From Paenibacillus sp. 1781tsa1 (lineage in GTDB: Bacteria; Bacillota; Bacilli; Paenibacillales; Paenibacillaceae): 64,000 bases of DNA. Where the stretch lies: positions 6,510,001-6,574,000 of the forward strand of contig NZ_JAMYWY010000001.1 in assembly GCF_024159265.1 (NCBI RefSeq), given 5' to 3'. The notes below the pieces were generated by a model that was given only the letters and a program-made list of their open reading frames with translations, was not told the DNA's origin and did no database searches. Shown piece by piece: positions 51,496-59,401 of the stretch (positions are counted from its first letter, which is position 1; each line of letters begins with the position of its first letter). Made by a program: the position numbers and the translations under genes.

Positions 51496-52391
51496 GCACC
51501 AAGAAATGGCTTGCGCTTGCCGTGATATGTATCGGAATAGGTTTGCTCGGAACATCCATCTATGGCGTTCAGTTCGGGGATGAACGGGAGCATTATTCCA
51601 AACGATGGGATTTCAAAGCGGATGAATTGCAGAACATTATGATGAATGCTAATTTCAGTGCAGATATTGAATTTGTTGTAAGCCCGGACTCGAATGGTTA
51701 TATCGAAGTGGATGGTAAATGGGACCCTGCCGTAGTCAAAAGCTTCGAACAAGCCACCTTATCGAATGGCACCTTCCAACTGTCACAGACAGAGCGTGAA
51801 CGATTGCAATTTTTCACCCTGTACTGGAATGATCAAGACTCCACAATAACCGTTGCCCTGCCTGAAGAACACCAATTAAATGAGGTTAAGCTGGACTCCT
51901 CTTCAAGTGACTGGGATCTAACTGATCTGAGTGCCAATAAGCTTGAGCTGAATAACACCTCCGGTTCCATACGTCTGGAAAACATCAAGGCGTCCAAGAT
52001 TGAATTGGCTCTAACTTCGGGTGATATTACTGCTTCCATGATTGATGGAGACATGACCGTGAAACAGACATCCGGAAGCTTCACTGCTGATCAGGTCGTT
52101 GGTCAAGTAAACAGTGATATTGAATCAGGAGATATTGAGATCACTGAATTAAATGGTGCGGCCGATGTTCAATTCACTTCGGGTAGCATTCATATTGAAC
52201 AGTCCCATTCCGCCCCGATTAATGCGTCTGGAACATCAGGAGATATTTTCATTCAAGCTGCACCTGATTTCGACGGAATTTACGACGCTAAAGCTACTTC
52301 CGGAAGTGTCGATGTACCTGAATCCCCAATGGTGAGCCGGGAAGTGATCAAAGCCCGTACTTCTTCTGGCAGCATTGAGATTACCAAATAG
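51492..52391 (+). CDS. DUF4097-family protein with beta-helix repeats
   Basis: 299 residues. An N-terminal transmembrane anchor (about 5-25), then an extracellular domain of repeating short strands with a Thr/Ser-Ser-Gly-x-I/V pattern (NTSGSIRLE, LTSGDITAS, QTSGSFTAD, FTSGSIHIE, TSGDIFIQ, TSGSVDV, TSSGSIEIT), which suggests a right-handed beta-helix. The first part (about 30-120) is a separate beta-rich domain. Starts in ATGA overlap with DUF1700. Likely part of a cell-envelope stress set; biochemical role not known. Confidence 0.85.
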   Translation: MSTKKWLALAVICIGIGLLGTSIYGVQFGDEREHYSKRWDFKADELQNIMMNANFSADIEFVVSPDSNGYIEVDGKWDPAVVKSFEQATLSNGTFQLSQTERERLQFFTLYWNDQDSTITVALPEEHQLNEVKLDSSSSDWDLTDLSANKLELNNTSGSIRLENIKASKIELALTSGDITASMIDGDMTVKQTSGSFTADQVVGQVNSDIESGDIEITELNGAADVQFTSGSIHIEQSHSAPINASGTSGDIFIQAAPDFDGIYDAKATSGSVDVPESPMVSREVIKARTSSGSIEITK

Positions 52392-52472
52392 ATAGTGATG
52401 AAGCAAATTTCCGAACTGTGGGTAATATAGTATAATCAAATGCTAGTCCAATTCTAAGGAGGAATTATCCAC

Positions 52473-53192
52473 ATGGAACTTAAAAATAAAACAGCTGTCA
52501 TCACAGGTGCCGGAAAAGGTATCGGTCGTGCCATCGCTGAAGCCCTTGCCAAAGAAGGTGTGCACCTTGGCCTTATCGCACGTACCGCTTCCGATCTACA
52601 GGCTCTTCAACAGTCTCTTAGTCAAGAATACGGTGTGAAAGTAACCAGTGCTGTAGCAGATATCTCGGATCGCACACAGGCGGAAGCCGCTGTAGCAGCC
52701 ATTGAGATGGAACTTGGTGCGGTGGATATTCTGATCAATAATGCAGGTATCGCAAGCTTCGGCACACTGCTGGATATGGAGCCAGAAGAGTGGGAACGCA
52801 TTCTGCATGTTAACGTTATGGGTACATATTACGTCACACGCGCTGTCCTTCCAAGCATGATCAAGGAAAGTAGCGGCAGTATCATCAATATTGCTTCCAC
52901 TGCAGGTGAGCGCGGATTCGCTACAGGCTCAGCATACTGTGCGTCCAAGTTTGCGCTACTCGGCATGACCGAATCTCTGATGCAGGAAGTGCGCAAGTCC
53001 AACATTCGTGTGACCGCACTGACACCAAGCACAGTTAATACGGAGCTTGCGACCAATGCCGGACTTAAAATTGGCGACGAAGATCGCATGATGCAAGCGG
53101 AAGATGTAGCTGAACTTGCACTCGCAACGCTCAAGCTGTCCGATCGTGTCTTCGTTAAAGCAGCAGGCATCTGGACGACGAATCCACAATAG
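52473..53192 (+). CDS. 3-oxoacyl-ACP-reductase-like SDR oxidoreductase
   Basis: 239 residues, classical SDR. TGAGKGIGRAIAEALA (cofactor), ADISDRTQAEAAV (Asp for adenine), LINNAGIA, SIINIASTAG with catalytic Ser, AYCASKFALLG with Tyr and Lys, TPSTVNTELA. It resembles FabG/YoxD-type reductases. Not in a fatty-acid operon, so substrate is open. AAGGAGG ribosome site. A terminator lies at 53415-53483, after a copy of the 193-bp repeat. Confidence 0.9.
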   Translation: MELKNKTAVITGAGKGIGRAIAEALAKEGVHLGLIARTASDLQALQQSLSQEYGVKVTSAVADISDRTQAEAAVAAIEMELGAVDILINNAGIASFGTLLDMEPEEWERILHVNVMGTYYVTRAVLPSMIKESSGSIINIASTAGERGFATGSAYCASKFALLGMTESLMQEVRKSNIRVTALTPSTVNTELATNAGLKIGDEDRMMQAEDVAELALATLKLSDRVFVKAAGIWTTNPQ

Positions 53193-53213
53193 ACAGTGTG
53201 CTTCTGACCTTTC

Positions 53214-53407
53214 CAACGAATCTCTCACACCTTATTGTGCTCTTTTGCAGGAAATGAGAAACGTAACGAATCTCAGCGACGTTACTTCGCCAGAAGTATG
53301 TGGAATGTAGCCAAATTACACACACAGCAGTGAAATAAAACGTCTGAGATTCGTTACATCCCAATGTCTGCTTAAAATCATCTAATAAGGCTCACTCAGT
53401 TCGTTAG
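53214..53407. repeat. 193-bp dispersed element, copy C
   Basis: Boxes at 53214 (first base C in place of T) and 53264, and inverted boxes ending at 53356 and 53407. Spacings are 50, 92 and 51 bp. It lies between the SDR stop and the shared terminator. Confidence 0.88.
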
Positions 53408-53414
53408 AAATATT

Positions 53415-53483
53415 AAAAAGGACGTCTCCCATTGTACATGTATGCATGTTCGCATGTTCATGACTAGGGAGTCGTCCTTTTTT
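53415..53483. terminator. Bidirectional terminator with long loop
   Basis: AAAAAGGACG.CTCCC and GGGAG.CGTCCTTTTTTT pair with one mismatch around a loop of about 35 nt. The loop contains short ATGTA-type repeats. It separates the SDR and cupin-regulator genes. Confidence 0.85.
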
Positions 53484-53487
53484 TATT

Positions 53488-54030
53488 CTACAAATGGTCC
53501 AAACCCAATTCCTTGGACACCGCAATGAGCACCACGGCAGGCTCCTCACCGATATTGGTCACTTCATGGGGCACAATCGCATTCCAGGTAAATGAGTCAC
53601 CCACTTCAAGAACTTCCACATCTTCGCATTGCTCCGCGCGAATCTTGCCCTGTAACACCAGGTGGCTTTCTTCCCCCGCATGTTTGCTAATCCCTGTCGA
53701 TGCGCCTGGGGGCAATTCTACAATGGACATACGCATGGCACCTTTGGCGGTAAGGTGCTGCACTTTGATCTGTCCACTACCGGCCGTCGTTTCCTTGCGT
53801 TCGTTTTTGCGTACCACGTTCATCCGTTGCTCCGGTGTCAACAGCAAATAAGGAAGTGGCACTTCCAGATAATCCGCAATACTCTCAAGCGTAGCAATGG
53901 AAGGGGACGTTTTGTTATTTTCTACGTTGCTGATAAAACCTTTGGACAAACCGGTTCCCTCACACATCTGCATGATCGTAATTTGTTTCTGCTTGCGGAT
54001 CGTACGAATAGCCAAGCCGATATCCATCAT
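53488..54030 (-). CDS. XRE-type regulator with C-terminal cupin domain
   Basis: 180 residues. N-terminal helix-turn-helix (IRKQKQITIMQMCEGTGLSKGFISNVENNKTSPSIATLESIADYLEV) joined to a small cupin (about 105-175: ELPPGASTGISKHAGEESHLVLQGKI, VEVLEVGDSFTWNAIVPHEVTNIGEEPAVVLIAVS). Such proteins sense a small ligand (amino acid, polyamine, sugar) and control an adjacent operon. The nearest transport operon is potABCD, about 5 kb away, so no target is assigned. GGGAGGGACGC precedes the ATG. Confidence 0.9.
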   Translation of the reverse strand: MMDIGLAIRTIRKQKQITIMQMCEGTGLSKGFISNVENNKTSPSIATLESIADYLEVPLPYLLLTPEQRMNVVRKNERKETTAGSGQIKVQHLTAKGAMRMSIVELPPGASTGISKHAGEESHLVLQGKIRAEQCEDVEVLEVGDSFTWNAIVPHEVTNIGEEPAVVLIAVSKELGLDHL

Positions 54031-54094
54031 GCGTCCCTCCCCTTCTAATGATCTATTTAAGACACCAGTCGTCCGCGTCGCTTCTTCAGGTTAT

Positions 54095-54460
54095 CTATTC
54101 GGCACGTGTCTCAACAAATATAATCCGATTACCAAACGGATCTGTCACGGTCATTTCCCTTGAATTCCAAGGGGTCTCCTCGATACCGGGTCTCGCATGT
54201 TTGTACTCTTTCTGACGAAGTGCACCATGTAATGTATCCAAGTTATCCGTATCCACACGTAACGCAGCTCCAGGTGTACAGTCTCCATGATGTTCGGACA
54301 GATGAATCACAATGGAATCGAGCGAAACCTGCATGTACAAGGGCATATCCGGTTCGAATCGATGTTCCCAATCCAATTGGAAACCCAGGTATTCAAGGTA
54401 GAATTCTTTGGCCTTTTTTTCATCAAACATCCTTAGAATAGGCACAATACTCTTCAACAT
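54095..54460 (-). CDS. VOC-superfamily (glyoxalase/bleomycin-resistance-like) protein
   Basis: 121 residues, one VOC domain of two beta-alpha-beta-beta-beta units: KSIVPILRMFDEKKAKEFYLEYLGFQLDWEHRF at the start and REMTVTDPFGNRIIFVE at the end. Metal ligand positions are partly present (His in VIHLSEHHG, Glu in FVETR). Resembles the short glyoxalase-like proteins often called bleomycin-resistance proteins, but resistance cannot be claimed. ATG at 54460 chosen because GAGGAC lies 9 nt upstream; a GTG three codons earlier abuts it. Confidence 0.85.
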   Translation of the reverse strand: MLKSIVPILRMFDEKKAKEFYLEYLGFQLDWEHRFEPDMPLYMQVSLDSIVIHLSEHHGDCTPGAALRVDTDNLDTLHGALRQKEYKHARPGIEETPWNSREMTVTDPFGNRIIFVETRAE

Positions 54461-54693
54461 CCTGATCACGTCCTCGGGAATAAATTATGAACCATACGCA
54501 GAGACACTTCTTTTAGAGCCATTCAAGGTTTCTTATAAACAACATATATTCATCATACAAAAAAAGTATTGACCCTACAATCAAACCATGATAAATTTTG
54601 TTCATAAATAAGAATATTTATTTCATATTAGTGAACTTTACTATCAGAACAATATATAGTATGTAACTCATTTCTCATCAGGTGGTGTTTTCA

Positions 54694-55368
54694 TTGAATT
54701 CTCCTTATATACATGAAGTCCGATTACCGAACCATTACAATTCTGATCAGCGTTATCCTGTCATCTTCGCCTTACATGGCATGGGATCAGATGAGCAAGA
54801 TATGCTTCGTTTGATGGAGCCCCTACAGTCTGATTTTATTATCGTCGCCATCCGTGGGCCTATCGTTCAGGGTAGTGGTTATGCTTATTTTCAAATTAAA
54901 AGCATTGGCAATCCCATCCGCGAATTGTATGATGCCTCCGTGCTGGGACTGCAACAGTTAATTGTTGATCTGTCCGCCAAATATGCAATTGATCCCACGC
55001 GGCGTTATATTGCCGGATTCAGCCAGGGCGCCATTATGGCAATGACTCTATCGCTAATCATGGGAGATGCCATTAAAGGCATTGTAGCCATGAGTGGGTA
55101 CATCCCGCAATTTGTGAAAGACGAGTACAAGCTGCAACCCGATTCGGAGCTGTCCGTGTTTATCTCGCATGGAGATCAGGATCATCTATTCCCGCTGCAA
55201 CTGGGCGAAGATAACGCCAATTTCTTCCGTCAACATACCCATCACGTCACATATGTACCTTACAACGGTGGGCATCAAGTGACCCCCGATCTATATCAAC
55301 AATTCCAACAATGGCTTCGGACGGATGCGAATCTGACTACCGAAGACCCGAAAGGACTGAATTCATAA
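54694..55368 (+). CDS. Alpha/beta-hydrolase, phospholipase/carboxylesterase family (MhqD-like)
   Basis: 224 residues. VIFALHGMGSDEQDM (oxyanion region), nucleophile elbow GFSQGA, catalytic Asp in SHGDQDHLFP and His in GGHQV. It follows the yeast-type carboxylesterase/MhqD pattern. Start TTG at 54694 chosen: AGGTGG stands 8 nt upstream, and the GTG pair at 54682 lies on the site itself. Its TAA overlaps the ATG of the following dioxygenase by 1 bp. In B. subtilis such hydrolases and ring-opening dioxygenases belong to the quinone/azo stress (Mhq) regulon, a useful comparison for this pair. Confidence 0.87.
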   Translation: MNSPYIHEVRLPNHYNSDQRYPVIFALHGMGSDEQDMLRLMEPLQSDFIIVAIRGPIVQGSGYAYFQIKSIGNPIRELYDASVLGLQQLIVDLSAKYAIDPTRRYIAGFSQGAIMAMTLSLIMGDAIKGIVAMSGYIPQFVKDEYKLQPDSELSVFISHGDQDHLFPLQLGEDNANFFRQHTHHVTYVPYNGGHQVTPDLYQQFQQWLRTDANLTTEDPKGLNS

Positions 55369-56138
55369 TGATGCCATCCCTGTTTATTGCTCACGGTGCC
55401 CCATCACTGGCACTGGAGGAGAATGCGTACACCGAATTTTTGCAGAAACTCGGACAGGAACTGCCGAAACCCAAAGCAATCGTATTGTTCTCTGCTCACT
55501 GGGAATCCACAACTCAGCTTGTATCCTCGGTAGCCAATTACGAAACCATCTATGATTTTGGAGGTTTCCAGCCCGAGCTGTACCAGATCAAGTATCCGGC
55601 TCAAGGACAGGCAGAAACCACTGCCGAAGTAGAGCGATTATTGGCAGAAGCCGGAATTCCGGTACAAACGGATGATGTTCGTGGCCTGGATCATGGCGCA
55701 TGGGTCGTTCTGCGCCTGCTCTACCCGGATGCGGATATTCCCGTAATTGCCTTGTCTGTGAATCGCTATCTTACAGGTGAGCAGCAATATCAGGTCGGAC
55801 AGGCACTCGCTTCCTTGCGTGAGCAAGATATTCTCGTCATTGGTAGCGGCGGAACCGTTCATAATCTGCGTCGATTGAACTGGGAAAGTAACGGCGTTGA
55901 CCCGTGGGCATCAGAGTTCGACAACTGGCTGCATGATAAGCTGGTGAGTTGGGATACGGAGTCTCTCTTCTCCTATGATAAACTGGCACCTTCAGCTCAA
56001 GCGGCCGTGCCTACCCCGGAGCATTTTGTACCGCTGTTGCTCGCCATGGGCGCAGGTGATCAAAATAAGCGGGCCTCGCTTCTGTTCAAAGCCTATCAGT
56101 ATGGCAACCTGAGCTTGTCCTGTTGGAAGTTTGATTAA
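55368..56138 (+). CDS. DODA-type extradiol ring-opening dioxygenase (YgiD-like)
   Basis: 256 residues, class III extradiol dioxygenase fold (LigB superfamily). Metal and catalytic histidines in SLFIAHGAPSLALE, LFSAHWES, GLDHGAWVVLR and SGGTVHNLR. This layout matches 4,5-DOPA dioxygenase-like proteins, which open catechol rings. The upstream hydrolase may process the product. An in-frame ATG upstream at 55311 lies inside the hydrolase; the ATG at 55368 (MMPSLFIAHG) fits the family N-terminus. Followed by a terminator. Confidence 0.9.
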   Translation: MMPSLFIAHGAPSLALEENAYTEFLQKLGQELPKPKAIVLFSAHWESTTQLVSSVANYETIYDFGGFQPELYQIKYPAQGQAETTAEVERLLAEAGIPVQTDDVRGLDHGAWVVLRLLYPDADIPVIALSVNRYLTGEQQYQVGQALASLREQDILVIGSGGTVHNLRRLNWESNGVDPWASEFDNWLHDKLVSWDTESLFSYDKLAPSAQAAVPTPEHFVPLLLAMGAGDQNKRASLLFKAYQYGNLSLSCWKFD

Positions 56139-56448
56139 AGAGGACGATGTGAAAGGTTAGTTTCACTTATATAGTAGATAAAATAAGTAAGCATGGTTTA
56201 CAGAGATTGCCCCTGTAAACCATGCTTATTTGTTGTTGATGGTTGTACATCATTGATTGGAATGGAGCCAGGTGTGCTGAGTATGCAATAACCACCTTAG
56301 AATAATGAGACCATTGTAGTATGTAAGCAAGGACTCCGGTTTCTTGTGTGCTTTTTCGGATTATAACTATAATATGAGGTGAAATCAGGCACAGTTTGCT
56401 CGCATAACACTCATCATATTATCTGAATAGTTCATAGGAGGGAATTGC
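56139..56448. other. Intergenic stretch after the dioxygenase
   Basis: 310 bp. It holds the terminator at 56189-56236 and the leader of the SMI1 gene with an AGGAGGG site. Nothing else seen. Confidence 0.5.
56189..56236 (+). terminator. Terminator of the hydrolase/dioxygenase pair
   Basis: AAGCATGGTTTACAG and CTGTAAACCATGCTT pair over 15 bp around an AGATTGCCC-type loop. TATTTGTTGTTG follows. Confidence 0.8.
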
Positions 56449-57045
56449 ATGTCAGAACAGCGTATATATGAATTGATGGATGAACTGGATATGTTGCTGG
56501 AGGAGAAGGTACAAGATGAGGAAAACCGGGAGCTCTTGGAGGCATATCGCCAGTTTGAAGGTGTGACAGATGAGCAGCTCGATGCATTCGAGCGGGAACA
56601 TGGCATTCGTTTACCTGCTGATTTTCGTGCGTTTTATAAACGTAAAGATGGGAGCGGTTATGGCTTTCACGTCTTGTATCCAAGCCTTGAGGAAGGACGG
56701 GAAACTGAGCCATTTTATCTATTGTCCTTGGAAAGGATTCAAAAGGGGCAATCCACGCTGGTGGAGAACCGCATGGATGATTATTTTACCGAAGAAGAGA
56801 TCGGAGAACTTGATTCCCGGATCAAACCCTACCTTTTTCAGAAAAAATGGGTTACGTTTGGCATGCTTGGAGGTGGATCACTGTATCTGATGTTCGACTT
56901 TGATCCGACAGAAGAAGGTTCATACGGGCAGATTATTATGTACATACATGATCCGGATTTTGTATATTACGTGGCTGGGACATTTACGGAACTGTTGGAA
57001 CAGTCCAATCGGAATTTACGTGCCTTGGAGGCCATTGAGTACTAA
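56449..57045 (+). CDS. SMI1/KNR4-family protein
   Basis: 198 residues. An acidic helical N-terminus (MDELDMLLEEKVQDEENREL), then the SMI1/KNR4 core: GVTDEQLDAFEREHGIRLPADFRAFYKRKDGSG (signature), VTFGMLGGGSLYLMFDFDPTEEG and a C-terminal amphipathic end. SMI1 proteins often are immunity proteins against polymorphic toxins; others have housekeeping roles. No toxin is adjacent, so the role is open. AGGAGGG site 7 nt from the ATG. Confidence 0.88.
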   Translation: MSEQRIYELMDELDMLLEEKVQDEENRELLEAYRQFEGVTDEQLDAFEREHGIRLPADFRAFYKRKDGSGYGFHVLYPSLEEGRETEPFYLLSLERIQKGQSTLVENRMDDYFTEEEIGELDSRIKPYLFQKKWVTFGMLGGGSLYLMFDFDPTEEGSYGQIIMYIHDPDFVYYVAGTFTELLEQSNRNLRALEAIEY

Positions 57046-57187
57046 GACGCACATATGATATGACCTTTTTTGCATAATGCTGGGATATGTCAAAGCGGTT
57101 ATAATAACATTTAGTGGAAATGCACAACCTATGTAGATGAGGACTACCTTTTCTACACATTACATTGATCTGGGAGGAACATACGAA

Positions 57188-58189
57188 GTGGCTGAACAAC
57201 CAAAGTCTGAGAGCTTTATGTCTCTCGTCAAAAAGGGGAACACCTCCTCCGCCGTTGCGATGGCAGGTAATGCTGTACTTGCTGTATGCAAAGGGGGAGC
57301 TTTCCTATTCAGTGGCAGTGGTGCCATGTTCGCTTCGGCGATGCATTCACTCGCTGATGCCATTAACCAAGGGTTTGTCTTTGTCGGAAGTGTGTTGTCC
57401 GAGAAAAAACCTACACGCCGCTTCCCAACCGGATTCGGACGGGTCATTAACATTTTCTGTATGATCGCTGTTATTGTTGTGACGATTATGGCCTATGAGA
57501 CCATTCATGAGGGGATTCACCTGCTCCAGCATCCTGCCGGTCATTCCGGGGGACTCTGGATTAATATCGGTGTGCTCGTCTTAAACATTCTGATTGATGG
57601 GGCCATTCTGATCAAAGCCATGAAGGAAATCTTAAAAGAAGCACGGGCGCCCAAAGCCGCCGGATTTGCCTTGGTCCCTGCTGCCATCAAAAATGTAGGC
57701 CGTGCCGCGCCGCCAACCCGTCTCGTATTTTACGAAGATGTTGTCGCTGTACTGGGTGCCACGCTCGCGTTAATCTCTGTCGTGGTTATTGCCTTGACCA
57801 ATTTTGCATTGCTTGATGGTATCGTAACCACGATTATTGGATGTCTGATGATCGCTGTAGCCTTCCGTGTCGGTTACGATAATATGATTGGATTAATCGG
57901 GGTAGCGGCTCCGCAGGATATTGAGGATAAAGTATCCCAGACCATTCTGGCAGATACACACGTTGCCGATATTCAGATGATGCGTATCATTCAGGAAGGC
58001 CGTTATTATCATGTGGAAGGTCTGATTGAGTTGACCAAAGGACTCAGCCTGGCGGATGCGGATGACATCAAGTTCCGGATTCAGGAGAAACTGATGACGA
58101 ACCCCGACATCGCAGATGCAGCCATCTCCATCATTGAGGATGACGGTGTGAACAGCTGGGGCAAGAAACATTCGGATGTGGTGAAATAA
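57188..58189 (+). CDS. Cation diffusion facilitator (CDF) transporter
   Basis: Exports divalent metal (Zn2+, Mn2+, Fe2+ or similar) by proton exchange. 333 residues, about five to six transmembrane helices plus a C-terminal metallochaperone-like domain (about 225-320). The metal site is read from HSLADAINQG (His-x3-Asp) in helix 2 and FYEDVVAVLG in helix 5, which is of the HD/DD-type pattern. Start GTG at 57188 since GGGAGG lies 10 nt upstream; an ATG in frame at 57137 precedes it. Specificity not assigned. Terminator at 58221. Confidence 0.9.
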   Translation: MAEQPKSESFMSLVKKGNTSSAVAMAGNAVLAVCKGGAFLFSGSGAMFASAMHSLADAINQGFVFVGSVLSEKKPTRRFPTGFGRVINIFCMIAVIVVTIMAYETIHEGIHLLQHPAGHSGGLWINIGVLVLNILIDGAILIKAMKEILKEARAPKAAGFALVPAAIKNVGRAAPPTRLVFYEDVVAVLGATLALISVVVIALTNFALLDGIVTTIIGCLMIAVAFRVGYDNMIGLIGVAAPQDIEDKVSQTILADTHVADIQMMRIIQEGRYYHVEGLIELTKGLSLADADDIKFRIQEKLMTNPDIADAAISIIEDDGVNSWGKKHSDVVK

Positions 58190-58220
58190 CAGGCTACGTT
58201 CAGGATAAAAAGAATGATAG

Positions 58221-58248
58221 AACCCACTCTTCAACAGAGTGGGTTTTT
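58221..58248 (+). terminator. Terminator of the CDF gene
   Basis: AACCCACTCT and AGAGTGGGTT pair perfectly with a TCAAC loop. TTTTTAG follows. Confidence 0.92.
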
Positions 58249-58452
58249 AGTATGTTCAACGATGGGCTCATCTTCAGAAAGATAAAAAGATAATTTCCCT
58301 GAAATGCCTACCTAGACTTTGGTCTAGGTTGACTTTAACTCCAAAGACCGAGGATCAACTTTTCCACTTCATGGTATGCTGTGAGTAACGAAAGTAATTG
58401 CTCTACATACGACCGTTCGGAAATTGATCTTGTATTGAGAAGGAGAGATATT

Positions 58453-58953
58453 ATGGCTAAACGTACGATCCTTGCGCCTGTTCTCATTTTGCTGGGCGTG
58501 TACCTGATTCTGAACCAGGGAGGTTCACTCGGTCCGGGTACGATCTTTGCGACCTTCTGGCCCACGTTATTCGTGATTCCACTCGGGCTGTTCTTCCACT
58601 GGCTGTACTTCTCCATGATTGGCAGAGGGGTTGGACTGCTGGTTCCCGGTGGATTGTTGCTCACTGTTGGTATTGTCTGTCAGATCGCTATGCTGTTTAA
58701 CAACTGGGGTACGATGTGGCCGGGCTTCATTCTGGCTGTAGCTGTGGGTTTGTTTGAATTGTATTGGTTCGGTGGTCGGAACAAATGGTTGCTAATTCCC
58801 ATCAACATTCTGACGGTTATATCGTTGCTGTTCTTCGCTGTGATGTCGATTGGCACGATGCTGAGCAGTTTGAGCTTTATCCAGCCTTTCGTGGCGATTG
58901 TGCTGATTATGGGTGGGGCATGGATCATGGTGGGTCGCAAAAAGCGCATGTAG
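58453..58953 (+). CDS. Four- to five-helix membrane protein, function unknown
   Basis: 166 residues, largely hydrophobic (ILAPVLILLGVYLILNQGG, TLFVIPLGLFFHWLYF, GLLVPGGLLLTVGIVCQIAML, PGFILAVAVGLFELYW, LLIPINILTVISLLFF, FIQPFVAIVLIMGGAWIMVG), ending in a basic KKRM. The pattern resembles small LiaF- or DUF5668-like envelope membrane proteins, but I cannot assign it. ATG at 58453 follows AAGGAG; the open frame starts at 58381. Followed by two repeats and a terminator. Confidence 0.75.
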   Translation: MAKRTILAPVLILLGVYLILNQGGSLGPGTIFATFWPTLFVIPLGLFFHWLYFSMIGRGVGLLVPGGLLLTVGIVCQIAMLFNNWGTMWPGFILAVAVGLFELYWFGGRNKWLLIPINILTVISLLFFAVMSIGTMLSSLSFIQPFVAIVLIMGGAWIMVGRKKRM

Positions 58954-59001
58954 CCCTTTATTCGTTTCCACTTGATCACTGCGGTGACAGAACAACTTCG
59001 G

Positions 59002-59080
59002 ATCGCTGTTATCCCCGGATTTTTTTGATTCCCCCTTTACAATGGGAAAATCCGGTGATAAAGGCGAACGCTCCGCTTCC
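59002..59080 (+). repeat. Hairpin repeat family 2, copy 3
   Basis: ATCGCTGTTATCCCCGGATT, then T-rich GATTCCC, then TGGGAAAATCCGGTGATA and AAGGCGAACGCTCCGCTTCC. TTATCcCCGGAT and ATCCGGtGATAA form the stem. It matches the copies at 9921-9985 and 15210-15292. Confidence 0.85.
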
Positions 59081-59154
59081 TTCGTTTGTTCTGTCCCCTC
59101 CGTTAACGTGTGCACGAAAAAACATAACCTACGCTTTTGCTCTGAAGTAGGTAA

Positions 59155-59220
59155 TAAAAAAAGGGTAGCTGTTCGTCATTCAAATGAAATGACGAGCAGC
59201 TACCCTTTTTGTCTTTTTTT
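59155..59220. terminator. Bidirectional terminator
   Basis: AAAAAGGGTAGCTG and CAGCTACCCTTTTT with an inner TCGTCATT/AATGACGA pairing form a long, near-perfect stem with T runs at both ends. Confidence 0.92.
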
Positions 59221-59227
59221 CAGAATC

Positions 59228-59370
59228 TAACGAACTTCACACACGTTATTCGCGATTATTTACAGGTATTTGATTTTTAACGAATCAGAGAGACGTTATT
59301 CTGTGTGGATAGCGGCATATTACCGCTTAAAGCGCATTATATGAAATAATAACGCTCATCTACTGAAATC
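59228..59370. repeat. 193-bp dispersed element, copy D (right half degraded)
   Basis: Boxes TAACGAA start at 59228 and 59278 (50 bp apart); both are followed by ACGTTATT. The right boxes expected near 59370 and 59420 are not recognisable, though AATAA and weak symmetry remain. Confidence 0.75.
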
Positions 59371-59401
59371 AACACCACGATGCATCTTACTCCAAAACAT
59401 C

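Larger units (their letters stand above)
58954..59401. other. Repeat-rich gap before potD
   Basis: 448 bp, no gene. It holds a family-2 hairpin (59002-59080), a bidirectional terminator (59155-59220) and a half-preserved copy of the 193-bp element (59228-59370). Confidence 0.7.

Noticed and set aside
56449..57045. Immunity gene of a contact-dependent toxin locus
   Set aside because: No toxin, secretion or repeat-rich effector gene lies next to it, so the SMI1 domain alone does not support that.
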